Positions 1 to 8,075 of a stretch of 64,000 bases of DNA are shown here, piece after piece (position 1 is the stretch's first letter; every line of letters begins with the position of its first letter). The translations under genes were made by a program, and so were the position numbers. The DNA comes from Smithella sp. Its GTDB lineage: Bacteria; Desulfobacterota; Syntrophia; Syntrophales; Smithellaceae. Where the stretch lies: positions 52,454-116,453 of the forward strand of contig SCVW01000004.1 of assembly GCA_007244375.1 (NCBI GenBank), in the 5' to 3' direction. Below the pieces are notes generated by a model that did no database searches, had not been told where the DNA came from, and saw nothing but the letters and a program-made list of their open reading frames with translations.

Positions 1-1170
1 ATAATTTTGGGTGATACTCTGGGGATTGTCAAACAACTGATTCTGTAGAGTGCCGCGCTCGAGTGCTGCCAGCATGATTATCTCAAAGAGAGATTCAGGA
101 TGCAGAACCTTACTCTTTCTTGGTATCATTTTCATTGCCTTGAAGGAACATCGGGCAATACATACTCCACAGCCCACGCATATATCAGTATTCAGTTTAC
201 ATGTTTTCTTTTTTTTGTTTTGGGGATCATTTGCCGATTCCAGACTTAAGGCATTTACCGGGCATACTTTGACGCATTTGCCGCAGCCGGTGCATTTGTC
301 CGCGTCAATTTTGGAAATGAAATTGGAAGTAACGACACAATTCTGATATCCGTACTTGGTCAATCCGCCCAAGAAGTTACAACAACACTTGCAACAGTGA
401 CAGATAGCCACAGGATTCTTTTTAGTGTTCACGGCACAAAATACGAGACCATGTTCTTTCGATCGGGCAAAATTTTCCAACATTTCTGCTTTCGTGACTT
501 TCCGTGCCAGATTGTTCCTGATGCCATACTCCGCACCGATTCCTAAAAGGCTGCAACAATCCGTCGGCGCATCGCACCCGCCGGTTCCGGAATGAAGTTT
601 TTCATTTCTGCAGGAACACAATCCGATAGCGAATTTATCAGTGTTTTCAATGAGCGACGAGGCCTTTTCGTAATCAAAAAATTCCGTGTGACTGCTATCG
701 GTAACGGATTCTTCAACGGGAATGACGCGAAGCGCTGAAACCCTTTCATTGTTTGAAAAATTTGCTGCATGTACGGAGCCGAAGTATTCGTGAAATAGTT
801 CAGCCATTTTCTTTTTGTTAACATTTTTGTCTGTTCTCATCATGGTGAATTCGAAAATCCCTATGGCTATAGGCCAGGGCAAATAGTAGTACTGGCTATG
901 CTCTTCATTCCACATATCCATGACTAATCCTTTTTTGCATAAGCTTTCCAAGATGTTTTGCAGGCGTGTTTTCTCGATTTTGGTGATTTGGGAGATTCTT
1001 TCCAAAGTCGCTAGAGTGTAAGGCATTTTTACCACCACATCAGCCTCATCAGTGGTATAAAGTTCCTTCAGTATGCTGTGCCAGGTTTCATTCCATGGTG
1101 CTTTCACATGAAGGTTGTCTATTTTTTCTCCCAGCTTACGATATATATGGCCTTGATCGGTAATATGCAT
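1..1170 (-). CDS. Cys-rich 4Fe-4S protein with N-terminal winged-helix-like region (3' end beyond window)
   Basis: The reading frame runs open for 390 codons from ATG 1170 to the left edge, so the C-terminus is missing. GGAG lies 6 nt before ATG 1170; another in-frame ATG at 1176 directly abuts it and is less likely. Residues 1-110 look like a winged-helix domain. Residues 185-206 hold a Cys cluster (C185, C187, C199, C205, C206), a second run CHCCKCCC follows near residue 260, and two ferredoxin motifs lie at the end: CTGCGKCVKVCP (293-304) and CVGCGVCIARC (331-341). It is the most distal visible gene of the minus-strand dehydratase/reductase locus, 40 bp after the 506-aa subunit, so a role in electron delivery is inferred. 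The exact family is not recognised. Confidence 0.75.
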   Translation of the reverse strand, partial: MHITDQGHIYRKLGEKIDNLHVKAPWNETWHSILKELYTTDEADVVVKMPYTLATLERISQITKIEKTRLQNILESLCKKGLVMDMWNEEHSQYYYLPWPIAIGIFEFTMMRTDKNVNKKKMAELFHEYFGSVHAANFSNNERVSALRVIPVEESVTDSSHTEFFDYEKASSLIENTDKFAIGLCSCRNEKLHSGTGGCDAPTDCCSLLGIGAEYGIRNNLARKVTKAEMLENFARSKEHGLVFCAVNTKKNPVAICHCCKCCCNFLGGLTKYGYQNCVVTSNFISKIDADKCTGCGKCVKVCPVNALSLESANDPQNKKKKTCKLNTDICVGCGVCIARCSFKAMKMIPRKSKVLHPESLFEIIMLAALERGTLQNQLFDNPQSITQNY

Positions 1171-1209
1171 GTGCATCTCCTGTATTGAGCAAACAAAGTA
1201 AAATCTTAT

Positions 1210-2730
1210 TTATTGATCAATGCGTTTGGCCTTCATGACGTTTTCCATGAAAAATTCAGCCTGCCTAATCATGTTATCATGAGATACAATCCGCTCATCG
1301 GACAGATCATAATCCAGTATAAGCAGGGGAATACCCTTGGCGCGGCACTGCTCGCGTAATATGCCGTTCATAGCCTGACCGCCTTTACAACCAAGATGGT
1401 TAGAAACCCAGACCATATCGAGATCGAATTGCTTGACCATACGGAAAATATCATCAAGGTAGTTTTCAGCCGGGCCCCGAGTATGGCGCACCATGGGACC
1501 CTGCATGATAGTCTTGCCCCAACTTTTTATCATGGTTTCGGGTGAAGTTGTATCAATTGGTTCATGATGATTATAAGTCATGCTGTCGTTAATAAGGACG
1601 ACACCATAGGTGCTTTCGGCCCAGTTAAAAATGTCACTGAAATGCAGAAAAGGTGGGTTCCAAAGTATAGCTCTATAACGTTCATTCTTGGTGGCGGGAA
1701 TATTATTTTCAAGGTTTTTACGAGCCATTTTTACGAGTTTTTCGTAGTGTCGAATCGAAGTCGGATTTCCGGCGGAGACATTAAAATGCCACAGATGACT
1801 CAACCATACTGCTGCGCCGGCCAGAGGAGTCGGTTTGACCCTGCTCATTTCCCATAACTCCATCTCCAGTTCCAGCATGCGGTTGCGGCCCTCGAAAATC
1901 TTACGCATGCGATCCCAGTCCATGCGATTTGGTGTGTGTTCTTCCAGAAAATTTATCATGCCCATTACGTCTTTGGCAAAAAGTTGCTCCGCACGTTCGT
2001 TGTAGAAATTATAAGGCGTATCGAGCCGGTAGGTAGGAATGTTGCCGTACGCCCGCTGAATAAAGGCATAGGATGCCGCTCCGGCATCACAGGGTAAATT
2101 GGAGCTCACCATGGCTATGCCTTTGGGTGTTTGACCCTTGATGACCATGCCCACTGTTGCCTTGGGCAGGCTACAGGCATCGGGATTCATACCCGAGTTT
2201 TCGGCCTCATCGATGTATTGTAGGCTGGCATCGGATACTAAAAGGGGAAGGACAATGCCCCAGAGTTCCAGCATGTAACAGTTCAAACCCATACCGCGTG
2301 CGATATCGTAAGGAACAAGGTCCTCGAAAATAACCAGATTTTCAGCATCAAACAGCATGTTTCGCAGTTCGTTAATGACGCCTAAGGCTACAGTATGGAC
2401 CGTCATGCAAAGCGTGTCATGATAAACACCGGTCTTATCGCGTGCCACACGATTGGAAAGTCCGTTGACGCGAAGAAGTATTAGTATCCATGGATGTTTG
2501 ATAAGGGCGCGGGTGAATCCGATGGGGCCAAGCTTAACAATTGATTGTCCGATCCAATATAAGATTGCCGCCCAGTTCATGATCCAGTATTTCGTTAAAA
2601 TCAGAGCCTCCCGGGGACGTGGTGCACTGAAATAATATCCGACGAGAGATCTTTTTAGAAAACCTTTCGTCAATTCCGGCAGACGCATGATTGTATTTTT
2701 GGTATTGTCAAAAACAGTATTGAGCTTCAC
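1210..2730 (-). CDS. 2-hydroxyacyl-CoA dehydratase / benzoyl-CoA reductase-type subunit, large (506 aa)
   Basis: This belongs to the HgdA/B, FldB/C and BcrB/C superfamily, whose members bind a [4Fe-4S] cluster and perform radical dehydration or reduction of CoA esters after ATP-driven electron transfer. The C-terminal signature is present: a Cys in NHLGCKGG, then IPLLILDYDLSDERIVS and a terminal amphipathic helix. At 506 aa it is longer than the usual 380-470, with a hydrophobic stretch near residues 45-85. Translation starts at GTG 2730 behind AGGAGG (5 nt). It lies 20 bp after the 378-aa partner, and the two probably form one heterodimer. Family assignment is firm; the substrate is unknown. 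Confidence 0.85.
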   Translation of the reverse strand: MKLNTVFDNTKNTIMRLPELTKGFLKRSLVGYYFSAPRPREALILTKYWIMNWAAILYWIGQSIVKLGPIGFTRALIKHPWILILLRVNGLSNRVARDKTGVYHDTLCMTVHTVALGVINELRNMLFDAENLVIFEDLVPYDIARGMGLNCYMLELWGIVLPLLVSDASLQYIDEAENSGMNPDACSLPKATVGMVIKGQTPKGIAMVSSNLPCDAGAASYAFIQRAYGNIPTYRLDTPYNFYNERAEQLFAKDVMGMINFLEEHTPNRMDWDRMRKIFEGRNRMLELEMELWEMSRVKPTPLAGAAVWLSHLWHFNVSAGNPTSIRHYEKLVKMARKNLENNIPATKNERYRAILWNPPFLHFSDIFNWAESTYGVVLINDSMTYNHHEPIDTTSPETMIKSWGKTIMQGPMVRHTRGPAENYLDDIFRMVKQFDLDMVWVSNHLGCKGGQAMNGILREQCRAKGIPLLILDYDLSDERIVSHDNMIRQAEFFMENVMKAKRIDQ

Positions 2731-2750
2731 GTAAGCCTCCTATGAATCCA

Positions 2751-3887
2751 TTATTTGCCCATGCTTTCAATAAACGCTTGTACACGTGTACGAAGCTGAC
2801 CTTCTCCGCCGAGGCAATATTCGCGCTCCAGTCTGAGTACCGGTATACCGTTATCGCGCAATGCCGATACCAGCGGCATTGCATCTACTCCCCATAGATC
2901 GCAGAATTTAATGATTTCGAGCACTACACCGTCTGCATTATATTCTTTGACAGTGTCAATGATGGTATTCAGCCGGCGGTCGAAGTCCTCCATCATGCGC
3001 GGGCAAAGTGTCTTGGCAAAGGTATATTCAGCTAATATTTTGTACGGACTGTCGTTATTGATATCTATAGTTTTGAATCCAGGGATTGTTCCGGTGCAGA
3101 AACGGTCTGCCACAACCACGCACCCCTGCGATTCAATTACCCTGATAAATTCCGGATCATGCAGATGACCGCCCACTAACATCAGGCGTGCCCTAGAGTT
3201 CTTTATTCCTTCACGCTGTTCAATCTCTTTTTTAAAATCGAGAATATAAGGAAGAATCAGATCTTTGGGCGATGCTAAAGAGGCCATGACGATCTGGTGA
3301 AATTCAGCACCGTTGATAGGTGGATTCGGTTTCTTGCGCAGATCGCCTATCGATTGTACAACGCTGGCAAAATCATTCCACTGTTCCATGGCTTTTCTAA
3401 GCGATACATCACTCATGTCTGCGCCGAAATGATGAGCCAGCTTATCCGCCAGCATCTGCAGTTCTTCCGTCATCCACAAGAGTGTGTCATTGTTTACTTT
3501 GCGTGGTACATCCAGGATATGGTTAAAATCAGGCTTTTGGAGGTACTCCAGGTTATCATAAAGCCGCTGCATATGGGCGCATGAAGGTACGAATACCCAT
3601 CCCTTCAGAAGGTCATAGCGTCCATCCATCGCAAATTCCAGCAAGCCGCGGGTATAACTGCAGACAAAGCAAGACAAATAATTGTCTGCAAGTTCGGTGC
3701 CGGCCAAGCCGGGTGCATGCAGACGCAACGGGAAAAGTTTATCTGCCATGAGCAAAGCCTCGGGCACGAAAGAACAGGAATACCCGATAGGTATGCGTCC
3801 GCTTTCTACCGCCTGCTCTACCAAGCGGTTTTGCGGACTTTCCAGAAGTTCTTCAAATACCTTTATGGTTTTGCTTGGTATTGCCAT
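2751..3887 (-). CDS. 2-hydroxyacyl-CoA dehydratase / benzoyl-CoA reductase-type subunit, small (378 aa)
   Basis: This is a HgdB/FldC/BcrC-like catalytic subunit. The N-terminus carries the family pattern GYSCSFVPEALLMADKLFP, with a Cys likely to be a cluster ligand. The middle has SCAHMQRLYDNLEY, and the C-terminus has EIIKFCDLWGVD followed by IPVLRLEREY. Length is normal for the smaller subunit type. The start ATG 3887 follows AGGAGG. It is co-transcribed with the 506-aa subunit (20 bp) and preceded by the flavodoxin/ferredoxin fusion. It is distantly related to the 377-aa protein at 11299-12432, giving two separate small-subunit genes in the locus. Confidence 0.87.
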   Translation of the reverse strand: MAIPSKTIKVFEELLESPQNRLVEQAVESGRIPIGYSCSFVPEALLMADKLFPLRLHAPGLAGTELADNYLSCFVCSYTRGLLEFAMDGRYDLLKGWVFVPSCAHMQRLYDNLEYLQKPDFNHILDVPRKVNNDTLLWMTEELQMLADKLAHHFGADMSDVSLRKAMEQWNDFASVVQSIGDLRKKPNPPINGAEFHQIVMASLASPKDLILPYILDFKKEIEQREGIKNSRARLMLVGGHLHDPEFIRVIESQGCVVVADRFCTGTIPGFKTIDINNDSPYKILAEYTFAKTLCPRMMEDFDRRLNTIIDTVKEYNADGVVLEIIKFCDLWGVDAMPLVSALRDNGIPVLRLEREYCLGGEGQLRTRVQAFIESMGK

Positions 3888-3919
3888 ACTAATTTCCTCC
3901 TTCGTTCACGTCTATTCCA

Positions 3920-4753
3920 TCAGTAGATTTTTTCTTCCCGTTTCAGATCACCGAAGAGACGTGAAAAAATTGTATTATAAAGGGACAGAATCACCAGATT
4001 ACCGTACCACCATGATTCGTTTAAAGCCTTTTGGGGACAAATGTTTTGACAGTGATAACAACGGATGCAGCGGCCATCTATAACCGGGTCTGGTGCAAGG
4101 GTGATACTTTGGACCGGACATTCCTTGGCACAAAGTTGACATTGATTACATAAACTCTTTATGAGTTTTGGTTTGGGCAAAATGATGCGCAACAGGAAAG
4201 GCTTCGCAATCAGGCCGACCAGTTGATAAAATCCTAATGTTGGTTTAAGTGCGTCTGGTCGGCTTTCCGGCATTGTACCAGTATCGCCGGACTTTAAATG
4301 TTTTTCCGCAGCCAGAGCAAAAGTACGGGCTTCTGATAAATCTTTGGCATTGGGACGGTTCGGCAGTCGGCCAATCAGGCAAGGTGCCGGGTGGTGCACC
4401 ATACCGCGACTCATAAAGCCACCTATCACTTTAGCTCCTTTTTTGCGCAACTCATTGGTGAGATCATAAAGAACAAGTCCGGGAGCTCCGCCGGTAGTGG
4501 CAAAAACAAAAGCCGGTTTGTTTTGAATTACAGGCCATGTACGAATCCAGGTTTTAACTGCTGATGGAGCCTGGCTTTCGAAACAAGGGGAACCCACACC
4601 CAGCAAATCACATTTTTTAATATCCCCTTGATCGACATCCTGAATAGCTGAAAGGCGAACCGAATGCTTTTTTTCGCGCAAACCAGCAGCCATAGCTTCT
4701 GCGACTTTACGTGTTTGGCCTGTTTGTGAGAAGTATATTATTGTAATTTCCAT
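3920..4753 (-). CDS. Flavodoxin-ferredoxin fusion (EFR1-type electron carrier)
   Basis: The N-terminal 170 residues resemble flavodoxin (EITIIYFSQTGQTRKVAEAM with a phosphate-binding-type loop, then GVGSPCFESQAPSAV). The C-terminal third has two 4Fe-4S motifs, CNQCQLCAKECP and CIRCYHCQNICP. It would combine FMN and two clusters in one soluble carrier. AAGGAG places the start at ATG 4753 rather than the upstream in-frame ATG at 4771. It lies directly upstream of the 378/506-aa dehydratase-type pair, so it may deliver low-potential electrons to the activator or to these subunits; that role is inferred. Confidence 0.8.
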   Translation of the reverse strand: MEITIIYFSQTGQTRKVAEAMAAGLREKKHSVRLSAIQDVDQGDIKKCDLLGVGSPCFESQAPSAVKTWIRTWPVIQNKPAFVFATTGGAPGLVLYDLTNELRKKGAKVIGGFMSRGMVHHPAPCLIGRLPNRPNAKDLSEARTFALAAEKHLKSGDTGTMPESRPDALKPTLGFYQLVGLIAKPFLLRIILPKPKLIKSLCNQCQLCAKECPVQSITLAPDPVIDGRCIRCYHCQNICPQKALNESWWYGNLVILSLYNTIFSRLFGDLKREEKIY

Positions 4754-5003
4754 AAAATGCTCCTTCCACATAATAGATAAAAATCAGAACAACAGTTTCA
4801 TTTTTTCCGCAGCGTAACCAATAAAAGACAGCGTGCGTTCCGGAACCCCCCCCCTTGGAAATTATTTCGGTAGTAGTTAGTTACCGCATATCTATTTACA
4901 TCTTTCATTGTCGGCAAGACAAACCGATTAATGTTTAAGTCCGGTTGCCTGCGGCTATTGTTTTCGATAAAAGATTAGACGGCGGTATCTTACAAATATA
5001 TTT

Positions 5004-5771
5004 TCATAACTGCATAACTTCAATAATGTTACTTATTTTTTTGTATGCCTTTGCTTTGTCCGGAAAATCAAAAAATGATTTGCCGTGAAAATCGAATTCC
5101 CTGATTAAATCGTCTTCCATCAACCAGCCCAGGACATTGATGGGCGCATTTTTTTTAATATTTTGAACTTCGCGTTCATTCCTGACGCGGTTTAGAATCA
5201 TGCCCATGCTCTTATAATTTACGGCTTTATTGTCCTCGGCGAGATGTTTGATGGTGTTGGCCACATTTAGTCCCTTAGCGGAGGTATCGGAAATAGTGAT
5301 CAGATGATCGACCGTCTTCATCACTCTTCTGTTAATCTGTTCGACGCCGGCCTCTCCGTCAATGATAACCACATCAAAGTTTTTTGCCATATCCTGGATA
5401 ATATCTTTCAAAAGAGCATTGACCCTGCAGAAACAGCCTTCTGATTCCGGTCTACCTATTGCCAGTAGTCCGACATTGTTATATTCTGTCAACGCTTCGA
5501 AAAGTTCATAGTCGAGCATGTTGAGCGTAGCTGTCTTATCCTGGCTTTTTCCCTTCTTAATCGAATTGATTAAATCATTTCTGATATCATCCACGGTTTT
5601 TTTGATCTGTATCCCCAATGCAGTGCAAAGGCCTACTGCCGGATCAGCATCGATTGCCAGAATTTTCAGATCTTTTCTTTCAGCCAGATTTTTTACCATC
5701 AGCGCCGAGACGGATGTTTTTCCCACACCGCCTTTTCCGCACAAAGCAATTGTTTTTGTTTTTTTATCCAT
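5004..5771 (-). CDS. CooC-like P-loop ATPase (MinD/ArsA family)
   Basis: The deviant Walker A motif KGGVGKT sits near residue 13, with the switch motif DADPAVGL and the Walker-B-like VVIIDGEAGVEQ. The CxC pair in SEGCFCRVN matches the metal-binding motif of CooC, the ATPase that inserts nickel into CO dehydrogenase. The start ATG 5771 is chosen because AAGGAT lies 7 nt upstream; it overlaps the stop codon of the preceding CdhC-like gene. No CO dehydrogenase catalytic subunit is visible here. It may therefore serve cluster assembly or electron-transfer chemistry for the neighbouring reductase; that is inference. Confidence 0.8.
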   Translation of the reverse strand: MDKKTKTIALCGKGGVGKTSVSALMVKNLAERKDLKILAIDADPAVGLCTALGIQIKKTVDDIRNDLINSIKKGKSQDKTATLNMLDYELFEALTEYNNVGLLAIGRPESEGCFCRVNALLKDIIQDMAKNFDVVIIDGEAGVEQINRRVMKTVDHLITISDTSAKGLNVANTIKHLAEDNKAVNYKSMGMILNRVRNEREVQNIKKNAPINVLGWLMEDDLIREFDFHGKSFFDFPDKAKAYKKISNIIEVMQL

Positions 5772-6498
5772 TCGCATTTATCCTTTTTTTATCACGGACA
5801 TTTCTCATCTTCTTTAGTTCGTTGACTTCATCGCATACATCATTGTATTCACACTGATCGCAGTCCGATTCAATTTCATTGAGCATCTTGTCCATAGCGT
5901 TGATTGTTCTGCTTACGTTTTTTGTTATTTCTTTCAGTTCGTGCACATCTTTGGTGCTTGATGTTACAAAAAGAAATTCTACTGATTTAACAAAATCCTT
6001 CTTTAGATATTCATTGCGTAGTGCGCTGCCTAGAATTTCAAAGGAAAAACCGTTTTGCAGCGCGTCTTTGCTTACGCGGCTCCATTCTCTCTGATACTGA
6101 GAAGCCGCTCTCATCATATAGCCCTTGAGATCGATGGAATATCTGATTGCTTCTATTTCCTTGTATCGTTCATAGGTGTTTTCTTCGTTGAACCCTTCTA
6201 CACAAACAAGAACAACCTTTCCGAAGGGAAGATTTTGCCCTTTGCTTGATGGCATGTTCGGACCGATAAGAGTGATTTTTCCATCACTTACCAGATCCGG
6301 ATTTTCCGTCCAGAGGAGAGCGGATGTGGAAGCCATCTGCGGATTTCCCAGCTCTACGCCTACTTCATCGGCTAAAACCACATTTCGGCCTTCTCCTTTT
6401 GGCCAGTCAATTACACTTGCAGAGGCGAACCTTGATATGGAGCTCCTCTGCACGACATAATTTTTAATTTCATCGAAAGTTTTTTCGAAAAGCTCCAT
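5764..6498 (-). CDS. CdhC / acetyl-CoA synthase-like small protein (244 aa)
   Basis: The central region (VVLADEVGVELGNPQMAS, LPFGKVVLVCVEGFNEEN, EIEAIRYSIDLKGYMMRA) recalls a domain of the acetyl-CoA synthase beta subunit (CdhC). The protein is far shorter than full-length acetyl-CoA synthase and ends with a Cys motif CDQCEYNDVCDEV that could bind a cluster. The A-cluster region of true acetyl-CoA synthase cannot be recognised, so acetyl-CoA synthesis is unlikely from this protein alone. It overlaps the CooC-like gene downstream and follows the activator ATPase by 12 bp. Family recognition is from memory of motifs and needs a profile search. Confidence 0.55.
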   Translation of the reverse strand: MELFEKTFDEIKNYVVQRSSISRFASASVIDWPKGEGRNVVLADEVGVELGNPQMASTSALLWTENPDLVSDGKITLIGPNMPSSKGQNLPFGKVVLVCVEGFNEENTYERYKEIEAIRYSIDLKGYMMRAASQYQREWSRVSKDALQNGFSFEILGSALRNEYLKKDFVKSVEFLFVTSSTKDVHELKEITKNVSRTINAMDKMLNEIESDCDQCEYNDVCDEVNELKKMRNVRDKKRINANG

Positions 6499-6510
6499 AA
6501 AGACTGTTTC

Positions 6511-7290
6511 CTAGTTTCTCAACCGTTCGGCAGCGAATATAGCCGCGCCTATAGCGCCGTTGATTTGGGGATCTCTGCCGATGTTTTTTATTTTTTTTCC
6601 CAGTGCTTTTTCCAGCGCGGTAAACATTCCCACATTCTTGGCCACTCCGCCAGTCATCACTATGTCTTCCTGCAGCTCGATTCCCTTGGCCAGTGCGGCA
6701 ACTCTGTGTGCCAGCGCATTGTGCAGACCGCTGACGATATCGGCAATGTCTTTGCCTTCATTTACCAGGGAAACTATTTCCGTTTCGGCAAAAATGACGC
6801 ATTGATTGGATATGCTGATCAAATTTTGAGAAGTCAGGGAAACCGCTCCCATCTCCGTAAGGTCGATGTTCAATGCGTCGGCCATGACTTCCAGAAATCT
6901 TCCCGTTCCGGAAGCGCACTTGTCATTATATACATACCTGATGACATTGCCTTTGTCGTCGAGACGGATGGCTTTGGCATCCTGTCCGCCGATATCGATG
7001 ACCATTCGTACCGACGGCATCTGCCACTGGGCTCCCCTACCGTGACAGGCAATTTCCGATTCTACCATCTTGGCGAAAGGAATGCTTGTCCGGCCGTAAC
7101 CGGTTCCTACACAAAAAGCTATTTCATCAATGACAAGACCCGCTTGTTCGAGAGCTTTGTCCATAACTTCCCTCGCCGATTCTTCAGGATGGGATTTCGC
7201 ACGTACAACCTGCGCTGCCAATATTTCGTTGTTTTTCATAATCACTGTTTTGGCAGTCAGAGAACCGACATCGCATCCGGCTACTATCAT
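6511..7290 (-). CDS. BadF/BadG/HgdC-type activator ATPase, copy 1
   Basis: This is an ASKHA-fold ATPase that binds a [4Fe-4S] cluster and drives single electrons into 2-hydroxyacyl-CoA dehydratases or class I benzoyl-CoA reductases. Visible motifs are GCDVGSLTAK (phosphate 1), VIDIGGQDAK, NDKCASGTGRFLEVMA with a cluster Cys, NQCVIFAETE with the second cluster Cys, and MTGGVAKN. Length is 259 aa, as for HgdC or BzdP. Its start overlaps the end of copy 2 in ATGA fashion. Two non-identical copies in tandem suggest a heterodimer of the BcrA/BcrD or BzdP/BzdQ kind rather than the HgdC homodimer. Confidence 0.9.
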   Translation of the reverse strand: MIVAGCDVGSLTAKTVIMKNNEILAAQVVRAKSHPEESAREVMDKALEQAGLVIDEIAFCVGTGYGRTSIPFAKMVESEIACHGRGAQWQMPSVRMVIDIGGQDAKAIRLDDKGNVIRYVYNDKCASGTGRFLEVMADALNIDLTEMGAVSLTSQNLISISNQCVIFAETEIVSLVNEGKDIADIVSGLHNALAHRVAALAKGIELQEDIVMTGGVAKNVGMFTALEKALGKKIKNIGRDPQINGAIGAAIFAAERLRN

Positions 7291-8075
7291 GACATCTTTC
7301 CTCCTTTTGCTTTTTCGCCGGCGATTATTGCCGCACCTATTGCCCCGACGATTTGGGGATCGTATTTAAGTTTTTTGATTTTTACACCGAGCACTTTTTC
7401 CAGGTGGGAAACCACTCCTTTGTTTTTTGCCACCCCGCCGGACATACAGATATCCTTCTCCGCGCTCACTTGCTTGGCCAGGATACCAACGCGTATAGCC
7501 ATTGCCCTGTTGATGGCAGCGGCAATATCTTCAACCGGTTTTTTGGAATTCAGGTGATGAATAACCTCGGCCTGTACCCAGACGGTGCAAGTGGAGGAAA
7601 GTGAAAGAGGATCTTTGGCATTCTCGGATATGGTTCCCAATTCATCGAGGCTCACTCCCAGAAGTTTTGCCATGACTTCCAGAAATCTTCCTGTTCCGGC
7701 GGCGCACTTGTCGTTGGTGGAAAACTTGAGGATGTTACCGTCTTTGTCCAGACGCATGGCTTTGCAGTCCTGTCCGCCGATGTCAATGACAGTGCGCACC
7801 GAGGGCATGATCCATTGCGCGCCTTTGCCATGGCAAGCAATTTCCGACATGGTTAGATTAACAAACGGAATTTTGCTTCTGCCGTAACCGGTGCCTACGC
7901 AGTAGGAAATATCCTCCATTTTCAGGCCGGCTTTTTCGAGTGCCTTATTCATTACTTCAGCGGCCGATTCCTCGGGTTTTGATTTCGCCTTAATCACGGC
8001 ATACCCCAGAATGGAACCGTTCATAATGACCGCTTTCGCGGTCAGAGAACCAACATCACATCCCGCTACAATCAT
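7287..8075 (-). CDS. BadF/BadG/HgdC-type activator ATPase, copy 2
   Basis: A paralogue of the downstream copy with the same order of motifs: GCDVGSLTAKAVIM, VIDIGGQDCKAMRLD, NDKCAAGTGRFLEVMA, STCTVWVQAEV and MSGGVAKN. In the second cluster motif the usual F-A-E-[ST]-E is V-Q-A-E, a small divergence from HgdC. It is 262 aa. The start codon overlaps the stop of the 467-aa subunit at 8072, and its own stop overlaps the start of copy 1, so catalytic subunit and both activators are translationally coupled. This coupling supports one enzyme complex. Confidence 0.9.
   Translation of the reverse strand: MIVAGCDVGSLTAKAVIMNGSILGYAVIKAKSKPEESAAEVMNKALEKAGLKMEDISYCVGTGYGRSKIPFVNLTMSEIACHGKGAQWIMPSVRTVIDIGGQDCKAMRLDKDGNILKFSTNDKCAAGTGRFLEVMAKLLGVSLDELGTISENAKDPLSLSSTCTVWVQAEVIHHLNSKKPVEDIAAAINRAMAIRVGILAKQVSAEKDICMSGGVAKNKGVVSHLEKVLGVKIKKLKYDPQIVGAIGAAIIAGEKAKGGKMS

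Noticed and set aside
543..824. 93-aa open frame on the minus strand
   Set aside because: It lies entirely inside the Cys-rich ferredoxin-like gene (1-1170) in another frame; the in-frame translation with clustered Cys motifs is clearly the coding one.
6565..7557. 330-aa open frame on the plus strand
   Set aside because: It is antisense to the activator ATPases and has no family features; long antisense frames are common opposite GC-periodic genes.
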